A DNA stretch of 64,000 nt from Streptomyces olivochromogenes (GTDB lineage Bacteria > Actinomycetota > Actinomycetes > Streptomycetales > Streptomycetaceae): positions 23,081-87,080 of the forward strand of contig NZ_JADDRL010000032.1 in NCBI RefSeq assembly GCF_021538895.1, in the 5' to 3' direction. The notes below the pieces were generated by a model that worked only from the letters and a program-made list of their open reading frames with translations, did not search any database and was not told the DNA's origin. Positions 36,096 through 45,185 of this stretch are shown piece after piece (position 1 is the stretch's first letter; the number at the start of each line of letters is the position of its first letter). Made by a program: the position numbers and the translations under genes.

Positions 36096-36376
36096 ATTTC
36101 GGCGCCCCTGGACCAGGTGGCCTTCAACGTGCACCTGTGCTCAAGATCAGTCGTGAGACGGCTTGAATAGCCTACGAGTCCGCCGGTGGACGAGACGTCG
36201 GTGACGATGGTCACCGAGGTGAGTGTCTTCATTGTGCGGTCCGCCTCGTTGAGCAGTTGGCCGGCGGAGCGTGTGTCGGCGGAGCGTGTGTCAGCAGTGT
36301 CGCCGGCGTCCGCACAGCCGACTGCGACAGCGCCTATGAACAGGCACAGCGCAGCAGTGCTCGCTTTGGTTCGCAC
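35642..36376 (-). CDS. Putative lipoprotein, LppX/LprG-like or unknown
   Basis: 244 residues from GTG 36376, preceded by GGAGGGGGG. The signal ALCLFIGAVAVGC ends in a lipobox Cys at about residue 21. A short repeat ADTRSADTRSAG follows. The mature domain contains TMKTLTSVTIVTDVSSTGGL and paired cysteines (RCTLK and DCPWPF), and a segment YLLRIDYQELHYHTVRKFSG, reminiscent of the LolA/LprG-like lipid-binding fold of actinobacterial lipoproteins. That assignment is tentative. A broken paralogue lies at 57.1-57.5 kb. Confidence 0.7.
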   Translation of the reverse strand: MRTKASTAALCLFIGAVAVGCADAGDTADTRSADTRSAGQLLNEADRTMKTLTSVTIVTDVSSTGGLVGYSSRLTTDLEHRCTLKATWSRGAEMEQIRIGKTDYIHPNDAYLEQWGRTTVPAMRHKPWLKSPASAAKGADDLVDCPWPFSSSTEGKAAKGELTELDGKPVVPVEVTENVTYEGEGGVYTFYIAAEGKPYLLRIDYQELHYHTVRKFSGFNHHVDIQPPAAADVLDLSSLPSDAS

Positions 36377-36489
36377 AATCCCCCCTCGTGTGTCGAGCGG
36401 CACACGGTACTGCAACGGCGATCTCTCCCCACATCCAGGGACGTGTCCTTCGATGCTCTGCAGCCGCTCACGCCACTGAATTTGATTGA

Positions 36490-37298
36490 GTGATGTCGGG
36501 ACGGTTCACCGGACAGCGGTCTGCTGGCTCCGGTACCTCCTGGGGAGTGAGATACGCGCAGGGCGGTGGGCTGACCGACGCTGTGAGGGCCGCGCGGGAG
36601 CAGATCTCGTTGCAGGCTGACGTCCGCTTCGAGGCCTGCGAGAAGAACCGAGAGGTCGCCGCCGCGCTACGGGTGAGCGAGTGGTCGGTGGAGCGGTGGC
36701 GCCGGGCCTGGCGGGAGCGCGGCGAGGTCGGGGTCCTGTCGGAGGGCTCTCCGGGACGGTCCCGGCTCAGCGAAACGCAGGTCGCCAGGCTGGAGGGGGA
36801 GTTGCAACGTGGCCCATTGGCCCACGGCTGGGCGGACCAGCGATGGACGCTGGCGCGAATCAAGACGTTGATCGGCCGGCTGTTTCACGTCTCCTACACC
36901 GTCGAGGGCACGTGGCCGTTGCTGGAGCGGCATGGCTGGAGCTGGCAGCAGCTATGAGGACGAGGCCGGACAATCGATGACGCCGCCGCGTGCCAGGACC
37001 TGGGGTTGGATCGGTCAGACGCCGGTCGTGCGGGTGCGGGTGCGGGTGCGGGGCCGGGGCTCCGGGCGGGTGTCGATGGCGAGCATGGCCTGTTTCAAGC
37101 AGGGCTGGCGGTCCCGGCTCATTGACGCAATCCACGAGTATCGGGGCCGCAAGGACGAGCCGAAGGACTTCGGCTGGCGGGACTTCCGCGACCTGGTCGT
37201 CCGAGCCAGGATCCAGCTCGGGGGCCCGATCATGCTGGTCTGGGACAGCGTCTGCCTCCACCTGACCGCCGGTATGAAGGAGTTCATCGCGGCGGATG
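36490..37298 (+). pseudogene. IS630-family transposase, frameshifted and truncated
   Basis: The first frame (36490-36957) carries the HTH pair RFEACEKNREVAAALRVSEW and RRAWRERGEVGVLSEG, then WTLARIKTLIGRLFHVSYT. After LLERHGWSW the reading moves to another frame with YEDEAGQSMTPPRARTW (catalytic Asp), SRLIDAIHEYRGRKDE and LVWDSVCLHLTAGM (second Asp region). The C-terminal Glu region is cut off where the SUKH-4 gene begins. A GTGCGG hexanucleotide run near 37027-37050 has expanded inside it. Confidence 0.8.
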
Positions 37299-37805
37299 CG
37301 CATCCCAGTCCGCATAGTCTCCGATCGCCACGTCGTCGCAGAAGGTCTCCCAGAACCCCTCATGCGCGAGAGCGGTCCCGTCGACGCCGGAGATGAGCTC
37401 GCGCAGCTCTTCCGCCGCCTCCTCGCACATCTCCTCGTCGCCCTCCGCATAGAACGGGAAGCGTGCGATCACGGCCGCGATGCATCGGTTGAAGGAGTCG
37501 AGGTCACGGTTCACGTGATGGGTCGTCGATGACTCGATATTGGGAATCTGCACCACGCGACCACTGGCCACGTCGACGGCGATACGTCCGAACAGGCCAC
37601 TCGTTGCAATGGCGACCAGCCCCCGTTCACCGATCGTCCCGAAGTACACCAGCTTGCTCAGTGGCCGGTACTCGTATCCGATCAACCCGCCTGGGATGCC
37701 GGTCTCCCTGAGATCGACAGCGATCCGGGTGGGCACCTCGGGTGGCGCCTCGATGGTGATCAAGACGAATTCGGGCTTCGGCAACTGCGGCAGGGACTGG
37801 CTCAC
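37284..37805 (-). CDS. SUKH-4 family immunity protein
   Basis: 173 residues from GTG 37805, chosen because GAGAGG lies eight bases upstream (an in-frame ATG at 37832 lacks this). The pattern RETGIPGGLIGYEYRPL, LVAIATSGLFGRIAVDVASG, VNRDLDSFNRCIAAVIARFP and the acidic end EEAAEELRELISGVD with FWETFCDDVAIGDY is typical of SUKH-4 proteins, which neutralise polymorphic or contact-dependent toxins. No toxin gene is adjacent, so it is an orphan. The last few residues (after DYADWD) may derive from the IS630 junction. No membrane segment is seen; it should act in the cytoplasm. Confidence 0.75.
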   Translation of the reverse strand: MSQSLPQLPKPEFVLITIEAPPEVPTRIAVDLRETGIPGGLIGYEYRPLSKLVYFGTIGERGLVAIATSGLFGRIAVDVASGRVVQIPNIESSTTHHVNRDLDSFNRCIAAVIARFPFYAEGDEEMCEEAAEELRELISGVDGTALAHEGFWETFCDDVAIGDYADWDAHPPR

Positions 37806-39003
37806 GGACAGATCCTCTCCCGTACATCGCACGGCTGACGTGCGTCATGTCCACACCGGCGGGCATAGCCAACTCATGCCGGTCCTTATACAGATCCTGG
37901 CACCCAAGCTGTTCTCGGTCCGCTCCGAGACGGACCAGGAACTCTCCCGCCTCCACAACGCGGGCTGCTGTCAGCGAAATGCCCCCAGGCATCCCCGACA
38001 CGCCGCCTTTCGCATCCTGGTAGGCGTGCTCACCGATCCATCGCATTCCGTCAGACGTCCCGTCAACCTAGCGTCGAGTCGGGCCCGCGGACACCGGGAA
38101 CACCACAGCCAAGCCGCGCACTCAGCTCGAGCCGGCGAGGCAGGAGATCCGCACGCCGTCGGACCCGCCCCCGCTCTGGGGGCGCGGTCGCGTTCTTGAG
38201 CTTGGCCGTCGGCCTGTTCGCCATGGCCGATGGCATCCCCGTCGACGTCGCCCTGCCAGCGATCGTGCTCGCGCCGCTGCTCGCCGAACACCTGCCGGCC
38301 ACGCTGGACGCCCGGGCCCGCGAGCACGTCCGCAGCGTCGAAGGTGCCAGCGCCTGCCGCTACTTGCAGCGCCTCGTCGCCCTGCACACCTGCCTCGTCC
38401 AAGCCGCCGTCGGCAACGACCGCTACGAACTGCGCCGGTCGGCCGAGATCGGCCGGCAACTGCTGTGGGACGCCGCCGACCTGTTCCAAACGCACGATAC
38501 CCGCTCGACCTGTGCGAGCGCGGCGTGGCACGATCGTGCTGAGCCATCAGGTGATCGACCTCGTGATCCGCCTCCGCCCCTCGCCCGAGGTGACGTTCGC
38601 GTTGATCGCAGACTCCTTCGACGCTGGCGAAGTTACACCCAGCCATTGCCCGATGGGAACGAGTCACGGGACGACCCGCATCAGCGCCAGCGATCCGGAT
38701 GCCGTGGTCGGAGCGGGCTTGACCTTGACGCTGGGTCAACCCTCCATCCTTCCGGCAGGAGCTTCCTCACAGTTGAGCATCAAAGGAATCGGTGCCTGAG
38801 TCGAACGCTAGGCCGACATCACACCCGTCGCCACCAGAGTTCCTCCAGGGGAGTTGGCGCGTCGGCGGACCCAGGCGGATGTTAGCCGCATGTTAGATCT
38901 CGGCGCCGAAGCTTGATGGGCCAGCCGGGCCGCCGCATGCTCATGCGCACTCCCCGCCAGGGGCATCGTTCACTGTCCCCGAACCGTCCGGACTGGAGCC
39001 GCC
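37806..39003. other. Gene-poor interval with a decayed plus-strand protein
   Basis: Between about 38190 and 38515 the plus strand reads VGLFAMADGIPVDVALPAIV, ARAREHVRSVEGASACRYLQ and YELRRSAEIGRQLLWDAADL, clearly protein-like. No start with a ribosome binding site is visible and the frame loses sense after FQTHDTRS. Another frame (38545-38800, VIDLVIRLRPSPEVTFALIA) may be a second remnant. Neither family was recognised. The rest shows no gene. Confidence 0.4.
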
Positions 39004-40380
39004 ATGTCCTCCTCTGCCGTCATGCCCGAAACCTCGCCCGAGGCCCGCGCGAAACGCCGGTTCGCCCTCATCGGAGGATCACTGGGCAACCTCGTCGAGT
39101 GGTACGACTGGTTCGTCTACGCCAGCTTCGCGATCTACTTCGCCGACTCCTTCTTCCCGGGCGAAAATCCGACCACCCAGCTCTTGAACACCGCAGGGAT
39201 CTTCGCGGTCGGCTTCCTGATGCGACCGGTGGGCGGCTGGGTGCTCGGCCGCGCCGCCGACCGGCACGGCCGCAAGAGCGCGCTCACGCTCACCGTGGCC
39301 ATGATGACGCTGGCCGCCCTGCTGATCGCCGTTGCACCCGGCTACGACCAGGCGGGTTACCTCGGGGCTGTGGTGCTGTTGCTGGCGCGGCTGCTGCAGG
39401 GGCTGAGCATCGGTGGCGAATACGCGGCCAGCGCCACCTACCTGACCGAGGCCTCGGCCCGCAACCGGCGCGGCCTGGGCTCGTCCTTCCAGTACGTGTC
39501 GATGACCTGCGGGCAGCTGCTCGGGCTGGGTGTCCTGATCACCCTGCAACACACCCTCAGTACCGCCCAGTTGGAGAGCTGGGGCTGGCGCATTCCGTTC
39601 GTGCTCGGGGCGTTCTTCGCCGTGGTGGTGTTCTGGCTGCGGCGCCGACTGCAGGAAACCGACGCCTTCAACGAGGAATCGGAGGCGGGCCATGACGACA
39701 GCGGCCGCGGCACGCTGGCCTTGCTGTGGCAGCATCGCCGCCAGGCGGGCCTGGTCATGGCGCTCACCCTGGGCGGCACTGTCGCCTACTACACGTACAC
39801 CACCTATCTCACCAAGTACCTCATCGGCAGCGCGGGCATGGCCAAGAACACCGCTACCCTCGTGAGCTTCACCGCCCTGTCCGTCTTCGCCGTGCTGCAA
39901 CCTTTCGCCGGGATGCTGTCGGACCGAATCGGCCGCCGTCCGCTCCTGATCACCTTCGCGGTCGGCTGCACCGTCGGCACGTATCCGATCATGACCGCGC
40001 TAGGGTCCGTGTCCTCCTTCTGGCAGGCGCTCGGCCTGTCCCTGTTGGCCCTGGTCGTCGTCACCGGATACACCTCGATCAACGCGGCCGTTAAGGCGGA
40101 GCTCTTCCCCACCCGGGTGCGGGCCCTGGGTGTGGCGCTGCCGTACGCGATCGCCAACGCCCTGTTCGGCGGCACGGCGGAATATGTGGCGCTGTGGTTC
40201 AAGGACGCCGGCCACGAAAAGATGTTCTTCTGGTACGTCTCCGGGTGCGCGCTGGTCTCCCTGGTCACCTACGTGTTCATGCCGGATACCCGCACGGCAG
40301 TCCTCAGCCGCTCCGAGGCCGACACCGATCCCGCCCCCACCCCGGCAGCCGCGACGTACCGCGCCGAAGGCGTCCGCTGA
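39004..40380 (+). CDS. MHS-family MFS transporter (metabolite:H+ symporter)
   Basis: 458 residues, twelve membrane segments. SLGNLVEWYDWFVYASFAIY in helix 1, GRAADRHGRKSALTLTV in loop 2-3, RLLQGLSIGGEYAASATYL in helix 4-5 and SDRIGRRPLLI in loop 8-9 are the signatures of the MHS branch (KgtP, ShiA, ProP). These import dicarboxylates, shikimate, betaine or related acids with protons. The C-terminal tail is about 30 polar residues. It is followed 85 bp later by a two-component system, so it may be the output gene of that sensor (inference). Confidence 0.9.
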   Translation: MSSSAVMPETSPEARAKRRFALIGGSLGNLVEWYDWFVYASFAIYFADSFFPGENPTTQLLNTAGIFAVGFLMRPVGGWVLGRAADRHGRKSALTLTVAMMTLAALLIAVAPGYDQAGYLGAVVLLLARLLQGLSIGGEYAASATYLTEASARNRRGLGSSFQYVSMTCGQLLGLGVLITLQHTLSTAQLESWGWRIPFVLGAFFAVVVFWLRRRLQETDAFNEESEAGHDDSGRGTLALLWQHRRQAGLVMALTLGGTVAYYTYTTYLTKYLIGSAGMAKNTATLVSFTALSVFAVLQPFAGMLSDRIGRRPLLITFAVGCTVGTYPIMTALGSVSSFWQALGLSLLALVVVTGYTSINAAVKAELFPTRVRALGVALPYAIANALFGGTAEYVALWFKDAGHEKMFFWYVSGCALVSLVTYVFMPDTRTAVLSRSEADTDPAPTPAAATYRAEGVR

Positions 40381-40465
40381 TCGTGCCGGTGACCTGGGCC
40401 TGGGCCGGCGGTTTCCGTAAGCTGCGGTCCAGGTTGTCCAGGTCACCGCTCCCCAAGGACTCCCC

Positions 40466-41182
40466 ATGCACGCCCTTCTCGTCGAGGACGACGACCGTAT
40501 GGCACAGGCGCTCGTCACGGCCCTCGCCCAGCGCGGACACAGTGTCCGCCGGGTCGGCCGGGCCCTGGACGCCCTGCGGTATGTCCGCGAGGCGCAGTTC
40601 GTCCTCCTCGACCTGGGCCTTCCCGACCTGGACGGTCTGGAGCTGCTGCGGCGCCTGCGCACCGTGTGCGACGCCCCGCTGATCGTCGTCACCGCCCGCT
40701 GCGAGGAGCGGGACATCGTGCAGGGGCTGCGTGCCGGAGCCGACGATTACGTGGTCAAGCCGTTCCGCATGGCCGAGTTGATGGCCCGGATCGACAGCGT
40801 GCGCCGCAGGACCGCGTCGCCGCCCGGACGCCCGGACGGCGGCGCCGCGCTTTCCGTCCGCGCGGGCGACGTGGAGATCGACCTCGCGGGCCGCACCGTC
40901 ACCGTAGCCGGTGCGCTTGTGCGGCTCACTCGCCGCGAGTTCGACGTCCTCGCCTTCCTCGCCGAGCGGCCGGACCAGGTCCACTCCCGGGAGGAGATCC
41001 TGGACCGCATCTGGGGCGACGCCTTCCTCGCCGCATCTCGTTCGCTGGACGTGCACGTGGCCGGCATCAGAGCCAAGACCGGCCGGGCCGGTCTGGTGCG
41101 CACCGTCCGCGGCTTCGGCTACCAGCTCGGCTCTCCCTCGGCCGACCGGGCCGGGCACGGCGAAGGCGACGGCGGCGGATGA
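40466..41182 (+). CDS. OmpR-family response regulator
   Basis: 238 residues. The receiver domain has the acidic pair Glu8-Asp9, phosphoacceptor Asp49 (LLDLGLPDLDG), Thr in VVTARCEERD and Lys in VVKPF. The C-terminal winged helix (LTRREFDVLAFLAERPDQV, VDVHVAGIRAKTG-like, VRGFGYQL) is OmpR/PhoB type, close to TctD-like regulators. Its TGA overlaps the ATG of the sensor kinase. Likely targets are the flanking MHS transporter and TAXI receptor genes (inference). Confidence 0.92.
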   Translation: MHALLVEDDDRMAQALVTALAQRGHSVRRVGRALDALRYVREAQFVLLDLGLPDLDGLELLRRLRTVCDAPLIVVTARCEERDIVQGLRAGADDYVVKPFRMAELMARIDSVRRRTASPPGRPDGGAALSVRAGDVEIDLAGRTVTVAGALVRLTRREFDVLAFLAERPDQVHSREEILDRIWGDAFLAASRSLDVHVAGIRAKTGRAGLVRTVRGFGYQLGSPSADRAGHGEGDGGG

Positions 41183-42555
41183 GACGCCGCCTGATGATCG
41201 TCCTGATGGTGCTCATGGGAGCGGCGATGCTGCTGCTGTCCCTGCCGTTGGCCGACTCCTACGCGAGCGGACGCACCGAACGACTGCTGCTCCAAAGACG
41301 CTCCGAGGCGGTGCGGTTCGCCGATCTGGCCGACCGGGTGCGCACACGCGCCGACCGCATCGAGCTGTCCGCCGAGATCAGCCGCTACGCGGAGTTGTAC
41401 GGAGCCTCGTTGGTCGTGGTCGACACGACAGGGCGCACGGTCGCACGGGCCGGGACAACCCTCGTCGTCTCCGCCGACTCCACAGCGGGCGAGGCCTTGC
41501 GCCGTGCGCTGACCGGCCGCTCCACCGAACAACTGCCCACCGTGCGGCCCTGGGGGCCCGACACGGTGGTGCTGGCCGAGCCGGTCGGCCAGGACGAACG
41601 CGTCAGCGGCGCGGTGCTCGTGGCGGCGCCCACCGACGCCGCCCGCCGGGACGTGTCCGTGCGCTGGTCTCTCATTGCCGCCGGGGCGCTGTCCGCCTTC
41701 TCTGCCGCGGCACTGGCCGCGGTGGCCATCGCCCGGTGGCTGATGCGGCCGGTCCGCGACCTGGACCGGGCCGTGGAGGGCCTGGCCGCCGGGAGTCTCC
41801 AGACGCGGGTGGTCACCGAGAGCGGACCGCCGGAACTGCGTCGACTGCGCAAGCACTTCAACGCCATGGCTGAGGCCGTGGCCGACTCGGTCGGCCGCCA
41901 GCGCGACTTCGTCGCCGACGCGTCGCATCAACTGCGCAACCCGCTGGCCACCTTGGTGCTCCGGCTGGAGAACGTCGAGCCGCACCTGCACCCCGGCCCC
42001 GGCAGGGACGAGCATGCCCGAGCCCTGGAGGAGGCGGAACGTCTTGAAGAACTGCTCGACGGCCTGCTCGCCCTGGCACGCGTGGAGTCGGGCACGACGC
42101 AACCGGTCGACCAGGACGTCTCCCGGGCGGTACGGGAGCGGGTGGCGGCCTGGGGGCCGGTGTTCCGCGATGCCCAGCTGGAACTGACCGTCACCGCCGT
42201 CCCGGACGGCCTGACCGCGCGGGCGCTGCCCGATGCGGTGGGCCGGTTCCTGGACGCCGTCCTCGACAACGCCACCAAGTTCATACCTCCATGCGGCCAT
42301 GTGGAGGTGCGGGCCGTACCGCGGGACGGAGAGGTGACCGTAAGCGTCTGCGACGACGGCCCGGGCGCCGACGAGGAGCAACTTCCCCTGCTGATACGGC
42401 GGTTCGCCCGAGCCCCCGAGCACCAGAACGTCCCCGGCAGCGGTCTGGGCCTGGCCATCGTCGACGAGATCGCCCAGCTCAGCGGCGGCCGGCTCACGGT
42501 CGCCGGCAACCTCCCGCACGGACTGGTCCTGGAACTGACACTCCCGTCCAACTGA
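41179..42555 (+). CDS. Sensor histidine kinase partnered with TAXI receptor
   Basis: 458 residues. Membrane segments at about 5-27 and 162-187 enclose an extracytoplasmic domain of about 130 residues. HAMP follows (RPVRDLDRAVEGLAAGSLQT), then the phosphoacceptor His250 in DASHQLRNPL, and the catalytic domain with N-box VLDNATKF, G1 DDGPGAD and G2 GSGLGLAIVDEIA. The architecture matches TctE-type kinases that sense carboxylates with a binding protein. It ends only four bases from the convergent TAXI receptor gene. Confidence 0.92.
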   Translation: MRRRLMIVLMVLMGAAMLLLSLPLADSYASGRTERLLLQRRSEAVRFADLADRVRTRADRIELSAEISRYAELYGASLVVVDTTGRTVARAGTTLVVSADSTAGEALRRALTGRSTEQLPTVRPWGPDTVVLAEPVGQDERVSGAVLVAAPTDAARRDVSVRWSLIAAGALSAFSAAALAAVAIARWLMRPVRDLDRAVEGLAAGSLQTRVVTESGPPELRRLRKHFNAMAEAVADSVGRQRDFVADASHQLRNPLATLVLRLENVEPHLHPGPGRDEHARALEEAERLEELLDGLLALARVESGTTQPVDQDVSRAVRERVAAWGPVFRDAQLELTVTAVPDGLTARALPDAVGRFLDAVLDNATKFIPPCGHVEVRAVPRDGEVTVSVCDDGPGADEEQLPLLIRRFARAPEHQNVPGSGLGLAIVDEIAQLSGGRLTVAGNLPHGLVLELTLPSN

Positions 42556-42559
42556 CCAG

Positions 42560-43528
42560 TCAGCCGTACACCGAGCGGTAGTAGGCGACCGCGCCCGGAT
42601 GCAGGGGCACCTCACCGGTGGAGATGGCGAACCGGGGCTCCAGCCGCGCTCCCGCCGTCACCTCCCGCAACAGAACCCGCCACTCGTCGAACACCACCTC
42701 AAGCACCTCCCGCGCCGCACGCTGCGGCAGCTCCGCGCGCGTCATGAGGTAGTTGCCTACCCCGATGGTCCCGACCGGCTCCTTCAGTCCGTAGGTCCCC
42801 GCCGGAAGCGTCACCGCCGTATAGACCGGTCCGTACCGCTCGCGCAGTTCGCTCACCTGCCCGTCCAACGGCAGGAATTGCAGCGGCAGTTGGCGTGTCA
42901 GGGCCGACAGCGCGGGCGTGGGCACGCCACCGGACCAGATCAGCGCGTCCACCGAACCCGCGCGCAGCGATGTCACCGACTCCGAGAGCCCGAGCTCCCG
43001 CTCCCGTACCGATCTGTGTCCGGTCAGCCCGGCCACCTGCAACAGCCGCCGCGCCACCACCTGCGCCCCCGAGCCCGGGGCACCGACGGCGACCGGCCTT
43101 CCGGCGAGATCCTGAACGGTCCGAACCGGCCCGTTCGCCGGCACCACCAGGTGCGTGTAGTTCACATAGACCCGCGCAAGCGCCGTGACCGCGGCCGGGC
43201 GGGAGAAGGGTGACCGGCCTCGTACGGCGTCCTGTGCGCTGTCCGCCATCGCGAGAGCGAGCTCCGCCGAGCCGTCGTCCAGCATCCGCAGGTTGTCCAC
43301 GCTAGCCGCCGTACTCACCGGACCGATCCGCAGCCAGCCCGTGTGCCGCGCGACCGCGGTGGCCAAAGCTCTTCCGAAGGCGTTGTACGGCCCGCCTTCC
43401 GGGCCCGTCGCGAACCGGAGCCGCCGCACCGGTTGTGCGTCTTGGGAGCAACCGGCCAGCGCGGCGGCCGCGGCCGCGGGGCATGCTGCCCTCAGCAACC
43501 GTCGGCGGCTCACTGCTGCCCCAGTCAC
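42560..43528 (-). CDS. TAXI-family solute-binding lipoprotein
   Basis: About 322 residues from GTG 43528 (an alternative GTG at 43513 gives five fewer). SRRRLLRAAC...ALAGCSQ combines a twin-arginine-like start with a lipobox. LRFATGPEGGPYNAFGRALA, VSTAASVDNLRMLDDGSAEL, AVGAPGSGAQVVARRLL and the C-terminal EPRFAISTGEVPLHPGAVAYY are hallmarks of the TRAP-associated extracytoplasmic immunogenic (TAXI) receptors. No TRAP membrane subunits are nearby, so instead of feeding a transporter it may present ligand to the adjacent sensor kinase. Confidence 0.87.
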   Translation of the reverse strand: MTGAAVSRRRLLRAACPAAAAAALAGCSQDAQPVRRLRFATGPEGGPYNAFGRALATAVARHTGWLRIGPVSTAASVDNLRMLDDGSAELALAMADSAQDAVRGRSPFSRPAAVTALARVYVNYTHLVVPANGPVRTVQDLAGRPVAVGAPGSGAQVVARRLLQVAGLTGHRSVRERELGLSESVTSLRAGSVDALIWSGGVPTPALSALTRQLPLQFLPLDGQVSELRERYGPVYTAVTLPAGTYGLKEPVGTIGVGNYLMTRAELPQRAAREVLEVVFDEWRVLLREVTAGARLEPRFAISTGEVPLHPGAVAYYRSVYG

Positions 43529-43772
43529 GACGAAAGCTTGACGTGCTCCCTGGCCCAAAGTCCAGGGAGCACGCGCCGACCCGGCCGCACCCCAGGCCGG
43601 TCCCCACGCGCGACCTGAGTCCACCCTCAGCCACCTCAAGGCCTGATCCGCTCACCGATCACCGGCGCACGGGCGGATGAGACGCTGTTCACGGGCTGTG
43701 CAACCGTATGGCCCGCTCGGATGTCTCCCCTGGTGAAATCACTGTCCCCTTGCACGAAAGATCGGGGGCGTC

Positions 43773-44282
43773 ATGCACCAACATCCACGCCGTACGGCCA
43801 TTGCGGCCGGAATTCTTCTCACCGCCGCCCTCGGCGCCACGGTTCCCGCCTCCGCTGCCCCGCAGTCCCGGCAGGCTCCCGCGACCGCGCTGGTGATCAA
43901 CGCCCGATGGGGCGGGCACTGCACATACGACCGGCTCGTGATCGACGTCCGGGGCACCATACCCCCGGTCACCGTCAAACCGGTCAAGCAGCTCCGCTAC
44001 GACGCCTCCGGGAAGAAGGTCCCGCTCGCCGGGAAGTACTTCCTGGAGATCAAGCTCTCTCCCGCCGCCGCACACAACGAGGCAGGCCGGTCCGTATACC
44101 GCGGACCCCACCTGGTGCAGATCCACCTGCCCGCACTCAAGGGCCTCGCCCTCACCGGCGACTTCGAAGGTGTGGTCACCTTTGGAACCGCTTTCCACAC
44201 CAAGCCCGCCTATACAACACTCAAGCTCCACTCCCCGGAGCGCTTCGTCCTCGACGTCAGGCACGCCAACACCTGTGCCTGA
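43773..44282 (+). CDS. Secreted AMIN-like domain protein
   Basis: 169 residues. A signal peptide (AIAAGILLTAALGATVPASA, cleavage near residue 29) precedes a beta-rich domain with HCTYDRLVIDVRGTIPPVTV, YFLEIKLSPAAAHN, LVQIHLPALKGLALTG and FVLDVRHANTC. The order resembles the AMIN-like beta-sandwich found in secreted actinobacterial proteins that bind cell wall or glycans. Cysteines at the two ends of the domain could form a disulfide. It is monocistronic. Confidence 0.7.
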   Translation: MHQHPRRTAIAAGILLTAALGATVPASAAPQSRQAPATALVINARWGGHCTYDRLVIDVRGTIPPVTVKPVKQLRYDASGKKVPLAGKYFLEIKLSPAAAHNEAGRSVYRGPHLVQIHLPALKGLALTGDFEGVVTFGTAFHTKPAYTTLKLHSPERFVLDVRHANTCA

Positions 44283-44293
44283 CCGCGCCTCCT

Positions 44294-44321
44294 GGCCCTG
44301 CCGTCGCTGATCGGCAGGGCC
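44294..44321 (+). terminator. Hairpin after the AMIN-like gene
   Basis: A perfect 10-bp stem GGCCCTGCCG (44294-44303) with its complement (44312-44321), eight-base loop, 12 bases after the stop codon. Confidence 0.65.
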
Positions 44322-44400
44322 ACGAGACCATCTACCAGGCGAGCTACCTGCCGCACCGCGGCGGCCTCGAAGGCAAGCCCGGCGTGGCTTCGTCGATCTC
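44322..44400 (+). pseudogene. Short IS30-like transposase scrap
   Basis: About 20 codons read GHETIYQASYLPHRGGL, the conserved HETIY motif segment of IS30-family transposases. No further transposase sequence is found on either side. Confidence 0.4.
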
Positions 44401-44461
44401 GTCTTCGTCCAGCTGGCCCTACTTCGGCGAGACCCTCACCGCCAACGAGGTGGAGCCGACC

Positions 44462-44734
44462 ATGAAGACCCGGATGCGCCTCGTTCCTGCCAAGCGTGAG
44501 GTACATGCCCTGGACGACGTGCGGGAAGTCGCCTTGGTCGGGAACCCTCCCCGGCGGGGTTTGTCGCGCCAGTGGAGCCGTGGACCGTACGTCCAGCGGC
44601 AGTGGACGTACGATGGCGGCCCGGACGGCCGTCGGCGCAAGGTGATCCAGTTCGACTCGCGGGACATGCGGGACCCTTTGCGGAACACGGTTCTCGAGGC
44701 GGGCTGGACTTGGCGGGGGGTGCTCAGACTTTGA
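44462..44734 (+). CDS. Hypothetical protein, 90 residues
   Basis: ATG 44462 begins a basic, Arg/Trp-rich frame (RLVPAKREVHALDDVREVAL, GPYVQRQWTYDGGPDGRRRK, VIQFDSRDMRD) with high third-position GC. No family is recognised and no clear ribosome binding site is visible. It could be a small real gene or a remnant linked to the IS30 scrap. Confidence 0.35.
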   Translation: MKTRMRLVPAKREVHALDDVREVALVGNPPRRGLSRQWSRGPYVQRQWTYDGGPDGRRRKVIQFDSRDMRDPLRNTVLEAGWTWRGVLRL

Positions 44735-44819
44735 CGAGACGCCCGGGCCGAGGGTGAGGCGCCTCCGGACTGACTTCCAGTGCCCACCGGCCCGGCGCTC
44801 CTGCGAGGATCAGCAACTG

Positions 44820-45185
44820 TCAGTTCGCAGCCGGGGTTGGCGTCTCGTCGGCCTTGATGTGGAAGTTGACGTCGTCTCCGTCGACGGAGGTCACAGTGAC
44901 CGTCACGCCCAGCGAGCTGCCGTCGCCCGTCGTGAGCGTGCAGCGGGTGGTATTGCCGACCTCCCCGACGAGGTCCTCGGGACAGGTGACGTCCGGCTTC
45001 GGCTGGCCTGTGGTGGCGGCGAGTCGTGTGGCAACAGTGTCGCCCAGCTTGTCCTTGAGCAACTTCGGCTTGGCGTGTCCCGTGTTGACCGAGACCGAGC
45101 AGCCGACGATCAGCGTGCCGACGGCGATGGCCGAGAGGCCCCAAGCTGCGGCGGACAGACGGACTTTCGCCATTACGTGATCCAT
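44820..45185 (-). CDS. DUF4333-type lipoprotein
   Basis: 121 residues. The signal WGLSAIAVGTLIVGC gives a lipid-anchored protein (Cys at about residue 29). CPEDLVGEVGNTTRCTLTTG is the DUF4333 core with its conserved Cys pair, followed by strands VTVTVTSVDGDDVNFHI. Function of the family is unknown; members are small actinobacterial surface proteins. A second in-frame ATG at 45173 is an alternative start. Confidence 0.8.
   Translation of the reverse strand: MDHVMAKVRLSAAAWGLSAIAVGTLIVGCSVSVNTGHAKPKLLKDKLGDTVATRLAATTGQPKPDVTCPEDLVGEVGNTTRCTLTTGDGSSLGVTVTVTSVDGDDVNFHIKADETPTPAAN

Noticed and set aside
37020..37060. CRISPR or regulatory tandem array at the GTGCGG repeats
   Set aside because: Units are six bases, without spacers, and lie inside an identifiable transposase remnant.
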